10,869 bases of DNA from Sphaerochaeta sp. UBA5849 (GTDB taxonomy: Bacteria; Spirochaetota; Spirochaetia; Sphaerochaetales; Sphaerochaetaceae). The notes beneath the pieces are model-generated. The model was given only the letters and a program-made list of their open reading frames with translations, was not told the DNA's origin and searched no databases. Each line of letters starts with the position of its first letter. Position 1 is the stretch's first letter. The position numbers and the translations under genes are program-made. Below, one piece after another: positions 1-6,373 of this stretch. The stretch lies in NCBI GenBank assembly GCA_002432715.1, contig DJGJ01000028.1:1-10869 (forward strand). Direction: 5' to 3'.

Positions 1-3000
1 TCAGGGTGCCGCCGTGAACACCTGTTGAGCAGTTTCGTCCTGTTCGCCTTCAGTGACCAATGCATCATAGAGACTCTCATCAAACTGGAAATCAGCATCC
101 GTAACGAAGCTTTCGTCAAACTGCTCGAAGCTGAAATCACTCTCGTCGAACGGCGGGAAAATGATGTTCCAGAAAACCTCTTCACTGATGCGATCGACAA
201 CATCCAGAGTCACCTCGGCATCATATCCTGTGGCGAGTTCTGTACCAAATACATCCTCTTGTTCTTCAAGCTGCTCGCCGGTAAAGACATCCTTCACGAT
301 GATTCTCTCAACAAATGCAGGGTCGGCAACCCAGAAATCCTCGAGAAGAAGAACACGGTCCAAGCCCAGCTTGTCCGCCTCGATCTCAGGAACTGTGAAC
401 CGCACCGCGTACCACAGATCCCCTACCTGCAGATCAAACAGATAGGTTCCACTCTTGACTTCGCTGAGAATGAACCTCCCCTCCTGATCGGTGAAGAGGT
501 ACAAGGCATCGTCGCGGATGAGATTCTCATTGCCTGCCTCATCAAGTACAACCTTGTAGACGGGGGATGAATACTGCATATACGGGCTCGAGTCGGTCAT
601 CAACAAAACGGCACTGACGGTGAAAGAAGGCTCGACATCGAGTTTTGCAACAAAGGCCTGCCGGCTTCTGGGCGTTATCTCATAGACGAAGGAGGAACCG
701 GCTGAATACTCGGTTGCTCCGCTTGAGAAAACAACCACACTGTTCTTCACATTGGTGGAGATATTGTTGTACAACGCACTGCCCAGCGGTCTTGGCAGGT
801 ATGAGGGGGCACTATCGAGACTGCGGGCTACCGATACCTCGCTCTTTTTCAACTCGCCGACCGGTTTGACAAGTAAAAAGGATTCATTGACCGACTTGCC
901 TATTGCAAAGGCTCCACCAGCATAGGCAAACGAGGTGTTGGCAGTAAAGGTGGTGGACATATTTTGATAGGAGTTGGAGATTTGCTGCCTGAGGGAGAAT
1001 GAACTGAGATTTCCGCTGTGCGACCATGAACCGACCAAGGAATGATTCTTCGGGTCGGTGAACTTGAATGAACTCAGTGAAAGGTTGAGGCTGTCGTTTC
1101 CTGACGGTCTCCAACTCAACCCGGCGGAGCTGGTAGTCGTTCCATCGAAGAAGGGGGTACCACTTTGGATGCTGGTCGATGAGTTGGCACTGAGTTTGGG
1201 GCTGAAGGAGTAGCTGCCGCTGATTTGGGCGGTAACTGAAGGTCTGAGCGGATCGGTACTGCTTCCGTTTGCTGTGAGGGAACCACTGAGGGAGAAGCCC
1301 TTGAAGGGGGAGAATCCGGAGGCGAATGAGAGGCTCCAGCCAGGGTTTGCAGCAGCCGTGTCAAAAATTACATTGTTGGAAAGCGTATACCGGATTTTCT
1401 CAGTCAGACTGCCGGAGTAGGCAAGAGAGAGCGTCGAAACTGAGGAGAATGGTGCAGCAGAGGTAGGACGTGCAGGTATGCTGTGATTCAGCGTAGCGCT
1501 GAGGGTACCAAGCCAGCTATCCGGTGCACCGCTGAGCCTGTGACTCAAGCTTCCAGCAAAAGAAGGCGTATAGTTGCTTGCATCAAGGCCAAGGGTGAGC
1601 TGGATTTGCGAGGTGCCCAACAAGGTGGCCACCACCCCATTGACCGTCCCCCTGAATATTCCAGGACTGAATGCAATGTCGGTGGTGAGGGTGAATGTAT
1701 CGGTCAAACCGGTCTGCTGATAATAGGTTGCAGTAAATTTGTCCAGGTAATATGAGAGGTATTGGTTGTCAAACCATGGCAGATTGATCAACGCCCCTGC
1801 ACTTGTGCTCTTTACCTTGGGGACACTGAATCCAAAGCCGTAGAGACTGTCGCCCTTGCCAAGGAGGCGGTAGTCGTAGCCCATATCGACGTATTCAACC
1901 TTTTCTTCACCAGAATTTTTCAATTTGATGACAATCTTGATCTTGTTTGCTCCTTGTGCGAAAACAAAATCCTTGAGCCTGTAGGTACCTGGTTGGAAGT
2001 CCCGCGGCCCGAACACTGACACTTCATTGATGAAAATTTCCACCGTTGAAGGTTCTACCAAGACTATGCGATACTCGAACTGGTTGCCTTTGGCGCTTCC
2101 TGTACCATATGCATAGTTTTTTTCGAAGGTGAATCCGAAATTGGAATTGGCGCCGGTAACCGAGCTGAGGTTGGACCCCACGTTGCCGAAGCTGAACCGA
2201 TGGTTCGATTCAACAAAGTCATAGAAGCCGTTCCAGCTTCCGGGATTGAAAACTGGAGCTTTCGACGAGAACGAGAAATAGAAGTTCAACCCGATGCCCA
2301 ACAGGGATGCCCTGTTGGATACCGATAGAGAGACAAGTTGGGATTTAAATTGGGAGAAATCAGAGGGATAATCCATCATTGCATAGAGGCTCAAGGAACT
2401 TGCCAGAGCAAATTTGGCCGGCTTGAGAACGATGGCACCGCTCATGCCATACTGCTCCCTGCGGTTGATGGAGGTGGCAGTGACACTCACCGACCGCTCG
2501 GGCATATCTGCGATGCTGAAATTCAAATACACGGCAAATTCCACGGCATCGTAGCGGGCATCCACACCACGGCTTCTCAAATCGTCCAAAGACAGATATT
2601 GCAACCCATCACCAAAGATCCGTTCGTATGCCGCCTTGGTGATATATGTACCGACATAGTACGTGAGATCCTCGGTGCTGAGCAGTCTCTGTTCCTGTAT
2701 GAATTCCACCTCGATGTCGCCTACCCGTTCGTCGTTCACAAACAAGTTGAGGAAGTAGAACCCATCTTCGAACGCAATCGTTGCATCCTGCCCAACAACA
2801 AAGAAGTCCGCCCAGAAGTCATCGGAAGGCTCAACAAATGCAGAAGGTTGAGGATAGAACATATCATACTCTTGTTCTGTGAGTACCAAGGGTTCGAACA
2901 TATACGGAGGATCGGGAACAAGTGGCTTCACCGTCGGAGGGCCTGCAAACCTGGGGGAGGGAGGGAGCACAACCCGCTCAATGGGTTTGATGACCGGTAG

Positions 3001-3306
3001 GGAAATCAAGTGGACAGGAGGCGGCAACGGTTTGACTTCTCGTACTATTTCCTCAACAATCGGCTTTCCGCTGAACCGGGGAGTGGCAGGGATGGCGGAA
3101 ACCACCGGCTGATCGGGTAGAACTGTTGCAGGTTCGATTGGGACTTGTGGCTGAGGCACAACGGAAGTGACCACCCTGATCGGAGCAGGTTGCTCAACAC
3201 CGACAGGCTGATGAAAACATGTCCAGACGAAGGCAGAAAGAAAGAGGGTCAAGAGCACAAGCAAGACCACCAGGAACACTGCGTGTGCAAACCCTTTTTT
3301 CCTCAT
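1..3306 (-). CDS. Outer-membrane usher-like protein with proline-rich N-terminal extension and acidic C-terminal tail
   Basis: Probable usher of a chaperone-usher pathway: a beta-barrel that accepts chaperone-bound subunits and secretes them as a surface fibre. The ATG at 3306 (1101 residues) is chosen because GAAAGGG lies 7 bases upstream; an in-frame TTG at 3324 lacks a ribosome site. Numbered from that ATG: hydrophobic segment about 7-28; proline-rich region 33-139; an usher N-terminal-like domain about 165-285 (NLFVNDERVGDIEVEF, then an L-x-F-S-I-A stretch); a beta-rich Ser/Thr/Gly barrel region; a plug-like segment containing PGTYRLKDFVFAQGANKIKI (439-458); and a C-terminal domain about 874-980 (ITPRSRQAF, TDQEGRFILSEVKSGTY), then an acidic tail. 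Typical ushers have about 800-850 residues, so both ends are extra. The only cysteine is Cys30, so the disulfides of enterobacterial ushers are absent. It lies 39 bases after the chaperone gene and is probably co-transcribed. Usher identity is fairly sure; the role of the extensions is unknown. Confidence 0.8.
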   Translation of the reverse strand: MRKKGFAHAVFLVVLLVLLTLFLSAFVWTCFHQPVGVEQPAPIRVVTSVVPQPQVPIEPATVLPDQPVVSAIPATPRFSGKPIVEEIVREVKPLPPPVHLISLPVIKPIERVVLPPSPRFAGPPTVKPLVPDPPYMFEPLVLTEQEYDMFYPQPSAFVEPSDDFWADFFVVGQDATIAFEDGFYFLNLFVNDERVGDIEVEFIQEQRLLSTEDLTYYVGTYITKAAYERIFGDGLQYLSLDDLRSRGVDARYDAVEFAVYLNFSIADMPERSVSVTATSINRREQYGMSGAIVLKPAKFALASSLSLYAMMDYPSDFSQFKSQLVSLSVSNRASLLGIGLNFYFSFSSKAPVFNPGSWNGFYDFVESNHRFSFGNVGSNLSSVTGANSNFGFTFEKNYAYGTGSAKGNQFEYRIVLVEPSTVEIFINEVSVFGPRDFQPGTYRLKDFVFAQGANKIKIVIKLKNSGEEKVEYVDMGYDYRLLGKGDSLYGFGFSVPKVKSTSAGALINLPWFDNQYLSYYLDKFTATYYQQTGLTDTFTLTTDIAFSPGIFRGTVNGVVATLLGTSQIQLTLGLDASNYTPSFAGSLSHRLSGAPDSWLGTLSATLNHSIPARPTSAAPFSSVSTLSLAYSGSLTEKIRYTLSNNVIFDTAAANPGWSLSFASGFSPFKGFSLSGSLTANGSSTDPLRPSVTAQISGSYSFSPKLSANSSTSIQSGTPFFDGTTTSSAGLSWRPSGNDSLNLSLSSFKFTDPKNHSLVGSWSHSGNLSSFSLRQQISNSYQNMSTTFTANTSFAYAGGAFAIGKSVNESFLLVKPVGELKKSEVSVARSLDSAPSYLPRPLGSALYNNISTNVKNSVVVFSSGATEYSAGSSFVYEITPRSRQAFVAKLDVEPSFTVSAVLLMTDSSPYMQYSSPVYKVVLDEAGNENLIRDDALYLFTDQEGRFILSEVKSGTYLFDLQVGDLWYAVRFTVPEIEADKLGLDRVLLLEDFWVADPAFVERIIVKDVFTGEQLEEQEDVFGTELATGYDAEVTLDVVDRISEEVFWNIIFPPFDESDFSFEQFDESFVTDADFQFDESLYDALVTEGEQDETAQQVFTAAP

Positions 3307-3313
3307 GTAAAAG

Positions 3314-3320
3314 CCCTTTC
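3314..3320 (-). promoter_or_regulatory. Ribosome binding site deciding the usher start
   Basis: On the minus strand GAAAGGG stands 7 bases before the ATG at 3306. The upstream in-frame TTG at 3324 is preceded only by a C/T-rich stretch with no Shine-Dalgarno match, so the ATG is the better start. Confidence 0.55.
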
Positions 3321-3345
3321 TCAATCTGGAAGGAGGAAACTCCTA

Positions 3346-4110
3346 CTACTTTGTATACTTGATGGTAGCTTGGTAGGTAACCCCGGAATCGCGGGAAAGG
3401 CCCTCGGGCCAGGGAACGTTCTTCGTTACAGTCTTCTTAGCCAATATATTCATGCCATCAATACCGGGAAGAGCTTCAGCACCTTGCAATACTACGGAAT
3501 TTCCTTTGCTGTCCTTGATTTCTACAACTGCAGAAATCAGCAATTGGTGTACGGTGCCGAGATTCGCCAACGTAACGGCAAGGGCTGGAGAACCATCCTC
3601 CATTGTGGAGGCGGCCACCGATCGGATTGCAACATTTTCCACTACACGGGAAGGAAGCACATACAAACTGGTTGTATAGATGTACAGGAAGTTGAACATA
3701 CCCTTGTCGGTACTTGCCCTACCCTGTGAATAGGGAATCTGTTCTGCCTTGAGTCGGAAAGCAAGCTCGTTTGTAACCGTTCTTGGTCCGCGATACTGAA
3801 CCCGTACGACCCAACTGCTTTGGGGAGGCACAACCAACTTATTGGGAACAATGGAAAAATAAGCGTCTGCAGGGGTGTTTACCTCATTTCCTTGCGCGTC
3901 CTGATCACGAATGAGAGCAGAAATACTGATGGCTATGGAATCATTACTGTCGTTGACGATGGTATACGTCTTGGTACTTTCTGCTCCGGTAGGTTGGAAC
4001 GATTGTTCCAACGGAGAAAACTGATACGCATGGACGGAAGAAAGCAGGAGTATAAGCAAACCAAGCGTCAACACCACCTTCTTCATAGTTTTATTCGCAC
4101 ATTGATTCAT
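3346..4110 (-). CDS. PapD-like periplasmic fimbrial chaperone
   Basis: A periplasmic chaperone expected to fold pilin-like subunits by donor-strand complementation and deliver them to the usher encoded next. It has 254 residues, a usual length. Residues 1-28 form a signal peptide: Lys10-Lys11, a Leu-rich core, and probable cleavage after VHA28. The N-terminal immunoglobulin-like domain shows the family pattern: a strand TYTIVNDSNDSIAISIS (48-64), then FSIVPNKLVVPPQSSWVVRV (85-104) with the P-P and Arg103, then E115-LAFRL and IPY (125-127). The strand expected to carry PapD Lys112 reads YTTSLYVLP (145-153), so by eye that Lys is replaced by Ser148; archaic-type chaperones also depart from PapD here. 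The ATG at 4110 is preferred over the ATG at 4086 because AGAGAG lies 6 bases upstream. It sits between the TetR gene and the usher, same strand. Family sure; subclass tentative. Confidence 0.82.
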   Translation of the reverse strand: MNQCANKTMKKVVLTLGLLILLLSSVHAYQFSPLEQSFQPTGAESTKTYTIVNDSNDSIAISISALIRDQDAQGNEVNTPADAYFSIVPNKLVVPPQSSWVVRVQYRGPRTVTNELAFRLKAEQIPYSQGRASTDKGMFNFLYIYTTSLYVLPSRVVENVAIRSVAASTMEDGSPALAVTLANLGTVHQLLISAVVEIKDSKGNSVVLQGAEALPGIDGMNILAKKTVTKNVPWPEGLSRDSGVTYQATIKYTK

Positions 4111-4131
4111 TTTATTCTCTCTTTTTCTACA

Positions 4132-4152
4132 ACAGTGACATTTGTGACAGTG
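4132..4152. repeat. Direct repeats in the chaperone promoter (candidate operator)
   Basis: On the plus strand GTGACA occurs at 4135-4140 and 4144-4149, 9 bases apart, and ACAGTG occurs at 4132-4137 and 4147-4152. The block overlaps the proposed -10 box of the chaperone-usher promoter and lies 22-42 bases before the chaperone start codon. It could bind a regulator such as the adjacent TetR protein. This is an inference from position only. Confidence 0.3.
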
Positions 4153-4177
4153 TACGCCATCGATATGGATTCATCAA
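4149..4177 (-). promoter_or_regulatory. Candidate promoter of the chaperone-usher genes
   Basis: On the minus strand TTGATG (4172-4177) and TACACT (4149-4154) are separated by 17 bases, each matching 4 of 6 bases of the sigma-70 consensus. They lie in the 94-base gap between the TetR gene and the chaperone gene. This would allow separate transcription of chaperone and usher, although read-through from the TetR gene is also possible because no terminator is visible between them. Confidence 0.4.
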
Positions 4178-4204
4178 GACCGGAATAGAGAACAATATTA
4201 CGAT

Positions 4205-4774
4205 TTAACGGCTTTGAGCCATCCTTTTCAGGGCTGCATCGAAGGTACCCTGCAAAATTGGGACCATTTTCTGCACGATATCCTCAATATTGCCAGAGAG
4301 TCCTCCATGCACCCAATCGAGCAAGGAACCGACAAACGCATGCTTGTAGAAATCAATCAGATAGTCAAGGTCCTCTTCGCTGACGCCAAGGACCTGTGCA
4401 CGGCAACTCAGATTTCCATGCAAGAGTTTTGCCATCTCCCGACAGAGATACCTGTCCAGAAGTTCACGACCCAGACTATGGTAGATATTGATTACTATCT
4501 GCCTGTTGTCCTTGAGGTATGTGCACATGTTACGGATCGCTGTCTCACCGTCATCGTTTGTCCGGGTGTCGGGGTACTTGCGTGAAAACTCCTGTCCCTC
4601 ATTGATGAACATCCAATCGAGCAAATCGTAAATATCCTTGAAATGATAATAGAATGTCTGGCGGTTGACTCCGCAACGATTCACAATTTCCTTGACAGTA
4701 ATTTTGTCCAAGGTCCGTTCAACCATCAACTGTTTCAGCGATTGGGCCAGTGCTATTTTGGTCATCTGTGCCAT
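4205..4774 (-). CDS. TetR/AcrR-family transcriptional regulator, DhaS-like
   Basis: A dimeric DNA-binding regulator of 189 residues, normal for the family. The N-terminal helix-turn-helix is clear at about residues 24-56: ITVKEIVNRCGVNRQTFYYH followed by FKDIYDLLDWMF, where NRQTFYYHF is the recognition helix with the typical Tyr-Tyr-His-Phe end. The C-terminal helical half (about 80-185), with its short helices and the FYKHAFVGSLLDWV segment, resembles the ligand-binding domain of DhaS-type members such as activators and repressors of dihydroxyacetone genes. The start ATG at 4774 has GAGGG 7 bases upstream; a second ATG three codons in (4765) is less well placed. It is the first of three minus-strand genes and is followed by the chaperone-usher pair, so it may control them or itself. 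The ligand and targets cannot be read from the sequence. Confidence 0.87.
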   Translation of the reverse strand: MAQMTKIALAQSLKQLMVERTLDKITVKEIVNRCGVNRQTFYYHFKDIYDLLDWMFINEGQEFSRKYPDTRTNDDGETAIRNMCTYLKDNRQIVINIYHSLGRELLDRYLCREMAKLLHGNLSCRAQVLGVSEEDLDYLIDFYKHAFVGSLLDWVHGGLSGNIEDIVQKMVPILQGTFDAALKRMAQSR

Positions 4775-4838
4775 GGGTATCCCTCACATTGCTCTACGTA
4801 CGAATATATATAGCTCAACCATAGATGTGTTATTAAAA

Positions 4839-4850
4839 ATTAGTACTAAT
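4839..4850. promoter_or_regulatory. Perfect 12-base palindrome upstream of the TetR gene
   Basis: ATTAGTACTAAT is its own reverse complement. It sits 65 bases before the TetR start codon and about 43 bases before the tRNA promoter -35 box, inside the AT-rich 176-base gap between the two divergent genes. TetR proteins commonly bind such palindromes near their own genes, so it is a candidate autoregulatory operator. A clear promoter for the TetR gene was not found; TATATT around 4802-4811 on the minus strand is a possible -10 box. AT-rich chance palindromes are common. Confidence 0.3.
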
Positions 4851-4892
4851 ATTACTCCAAAAATCTTTCTTTGGCTACCTATTATCCATTTA

Positions 4893-4921
4893 TTGACACA
4901 AGTATGCATCTATGCTAAGGT
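4893..4921 (+). promoter_or_regulatory. Promoter of the tRNA-Pro gene
   Basis: A perfect -35 box TTGACA (4893-4898) is followed after 17 bases by TAAGGT (4916-4921), a weaker -10 box. Transcription would begin about 20-25 bases before the mature tRNA, a typical short leader. Confidence 0.6.
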
Positions 4922-4950
4922 TCCTTCCTGTCGGGTGACCGATACATGTT

Positions 4951-5024
4951 CGGGCTGTAGCGCAGGGGTTTAGCGTACTAGTCTGGGGGACTAGGGGTCG
5001 ACGGTTCAAATCCGTCCAGCCCGA
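4951..5024 (+). tRNA. tRNA-Pro (anticodon GGG)
   Basis: The full cloverleaf can be folded by hand. The acceptor stem CGGGCTG pairs with CAGCCCG. The D stem GCGC pairs with GCGT. The anticodon stem CTAGT (4978-4982) pairs with ACTAG (4990-4994). The T stem GACGG pairs with CCGTC around the loop TTCAAAT. The seven-base anticodon loop CTGGGGG puts GGG at 4985-4987, with G at position 37, as expected for tRNA-Pro reading CCC and CCU. The variable loop has 5 bases, the discriminator is A5024, and CCA is not encoded, so it must be added after transcription. It has its own promoter upstream and a terminator directly downstream. Confidence 0.96.
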
Positions 5025-5030
5025 CTCTGC

Positions 5031-5060
5031 AAGGGACTGCTGAAAAGCGGTCCCTTTTTT
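5031..5060 (+). terminator. Rho-independent terminator of tRNA-Pro
   Basis: AAGGGACTGC (5031-5040) pairs over ten bases with GCGGTCCCTT (5047-5056), with one G-T pair, around the loop TGAAAA. The stem runs into a T tract ending at 5060. It begins 6 bases after the tRNA end. Confidence 0.9.
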
Positions 5061-5140
5061 GTGTGCGTCACAATCTTTCCTTCCTGCTTGCAATCAGGCT
5101 GAAAACGCCTATCTTCTTGAAAGAAGGGAGGAATGCTTTG

Positions 5141-5541
5141 ATGCGATACCTGCCTATTGGTCTGCTTTCGTTGCCGCCTGCTTCTTGCTTCATGTATGTT
5201 GAGCACAAAGAAAAATTTACAACAGCCGTTCTCCTCAAAGGTTTTGCTTCTTTTTGTTTCATCCTCCTCGGCATATTTTCCAGATCCCTTGCATCCGACG
5301 ACACCCTCTTTGCGAACCGCATCATCATCGGCCTGATCCCGGGCGGTATTGCAGCGGGGGTCCTGCTTTTGCCTCCCCTTCAAGCTGCAGTGTCTTGTTT
5401 TTCATCGGTGCCCTCTCTTTTTTCGTAAGCGATCTCAATACCTTTGGCCCCAGACACCAGCAAAAACTGAGGATTGTGAACCTATCACTCTACTATATCG
5501 GTCAACTCTTGATTGCTTTGAGCCTGCAGTTCCTACGTTGA
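5141..5541 (+). pseudogene. Decayed YhhN-family (lysoplasmalogenase-like) membrane protein
   Basis: Remnant of a YhhN-family integral membrane protein; some members hydrolyse the vinyl-ether bond of lysoplasmalogens. The reading starts at the ATG at 5141 behind AGGGAGG (spacing 9) with two hydrophobic segments (MRYLPIGLLSLPPASCFMYV and FTTAVLLKGFASFCFILLGI) and a degraded copy of the GLIxGxIxDVLL motif, where GIAAGVLL has lost the Asp. Around 5370-5385 similarity moves to another frame: VLFFIGALSFFVSDLN, then LYYIGQLLIALSLQFL, which matches the family's C-terminal end with its S-D-L motif. Intact members have about 210-230 residues; here only about 133 codons remain, so roughly the middle 80-100 residues are missing and the frame is broken. 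A separate short gene in the first frame (5141-5428) is possible but unlikely. Confidence 0.65.
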
Positions 5542-5570
5542 CCGACCTTGACCGTTCAAGCAATCCCTCT

Positions 5571-6313
5571 TTACATTTGACGGATCTCATTCCAAAATTG
5601 AAATCCCTGACAGGAAAGCAAGGCTGCCATGACATTGGCACAGACCTTGGACATCGTTTAGCTCATAAATTTGGTGTGGATATCAAGAAAAATCGCATCA
5701 CCATCTTGGAGGATATCCGTCTGAGGAACATCACGCAGATAGCGGTAACCGGCGATATAGCAGAGAACGACGAGTGTGTGTGGTTCTTCGACACCATCAA
5801 AGAGTATGGATTTGAGATGCATCTTGTGCTTGGCAACCATGACAATCCCTCAGCCATGGAGTTGGCTCAAGAGAACATGCATGGAGTCTCTTCTACTGTG
5901 AGCAGGCAACCCTGCTCGTCTGTGACACCAGCGAAGCGTTTCTGGACGATAAGCAGCTGAACTGGTTGGTCTAGGAAATCCATGAGAGCACGCTGGCCCT
6001 CCTGATTTTCCTCCATCATCCGGTCCTCGATTGCGATGACTGCTATAGGGAATGCACGTACGCTCTGAAGAATCGTGAGGAAGTCAGGACGGCCTTGCAG
6101 GCGGCAAACAAGGAAGTACATCTGTTTTGTGGCCACTACCACACAACCGATGAGCGCAGCGACGGCTGCATCCACCAGTACATAACACCTTCGATTTTTT
6201 ACCAGATCAAGAAATATTCAGAAACGCTGGAGAGGGATGACAAGCCGTTTGGGTATCGGATCATCGAGCCCGATAGGCAGGTATCTTCTCAAATCATTAC
6301 GTTCGGAACATGA
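5571..6313 (+). pseudogene. Decayed calcineurin-like metallophosphoesterase (CpdA/Icc type)
   Basis: Remnant of a two-metal phosphoesterase, a family that includes cyclic-nucleotide phosphodiesterases. Motifs occur in order but in two frames. In the first frame: LHLTDLIPKL at 5571, where the usual D-x-H His is missing; VTGDIAEND (GD at 5751-5756); and LGNHDN (GNHD at 5832-5843). A frameshift at about 5880-5885 moves the reading to a second frame: LFYCEQATLLVCDTSE, then WLV followed by an in-frame TAG at 5972-5974, then FLHHPVLDCDD (HH at 6014-6019), FCGHYH (6128-6142), and an end at the TGA of 6311-6313. With three independent lesions it cannot make a whole enzyme. No start codon with a ribosome site is visible, so the true 5' end may be lost. 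It lies directly behind the YhhN remnant and may once have shared a transcript with it. Confidence 0.75.
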
Positions 6314-6349
6314 TAAGAAATGCCGCAGAACAGCACCTGTCCTGCGGCA
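6312..6349 (-). terminator. Terminator hairpin after dctP
   Basis: TGCCGCAG (6321-6328) pairs with CTGCGGCA (6342-6349). Inside, ACAG pairs with CTGT across one mismatch, leaving the loop CAC. Read on the minus strand the hairpin is followed by TTTCTTATC, a modest T tract, so it suits the end of the TRAP operon 25 bases after the dctP stop. On the plus strand no T tract follows. Confidence 0.7.
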
Positions 6350-6373
6350 AAAGCGTTGTGTCGTTTCTTCTCG

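Noticed and set aside
2338..3000. A 220-codon plus-strand open frame opposite the usher
   Set aside because: It is the antisense of a clearly recognisable gene, with no ribosome site or family motif.
3307..3324. TTG at 3324 as the usher start
   Set aside because: No ribosome site precedes it, while the ATG at 3306 has one at good spacing.
3331..3345. AGGAG/CTCCT inverted repeat after the chaperone gene as a terminator
   Set aside because: The stem has only 5 base pairs, no T tract follows, and the usher gene starts just downstream.
3145..3729. A 194-codon plus-strand open frame spanning the chaperone-usher junction
   Set aside because: It crosses two real genes in antisense and shows no protein family.
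4951..5060. tRNA-Pro 3' end as an attachment site for an integrated element
   Set aside because: No integrase gene is in the window and I saw no second copy of the tRNA 3' end. The DNA behind it is decayed chromosomal-type genes, not phage genes.
5006..5383. Minus-strand open frames over the tRNA and YhhN remnant
   Set aside because: They run through the tRNA and its terminator, and their translations are Lys/Arg/Gln-rich antisense sequence.
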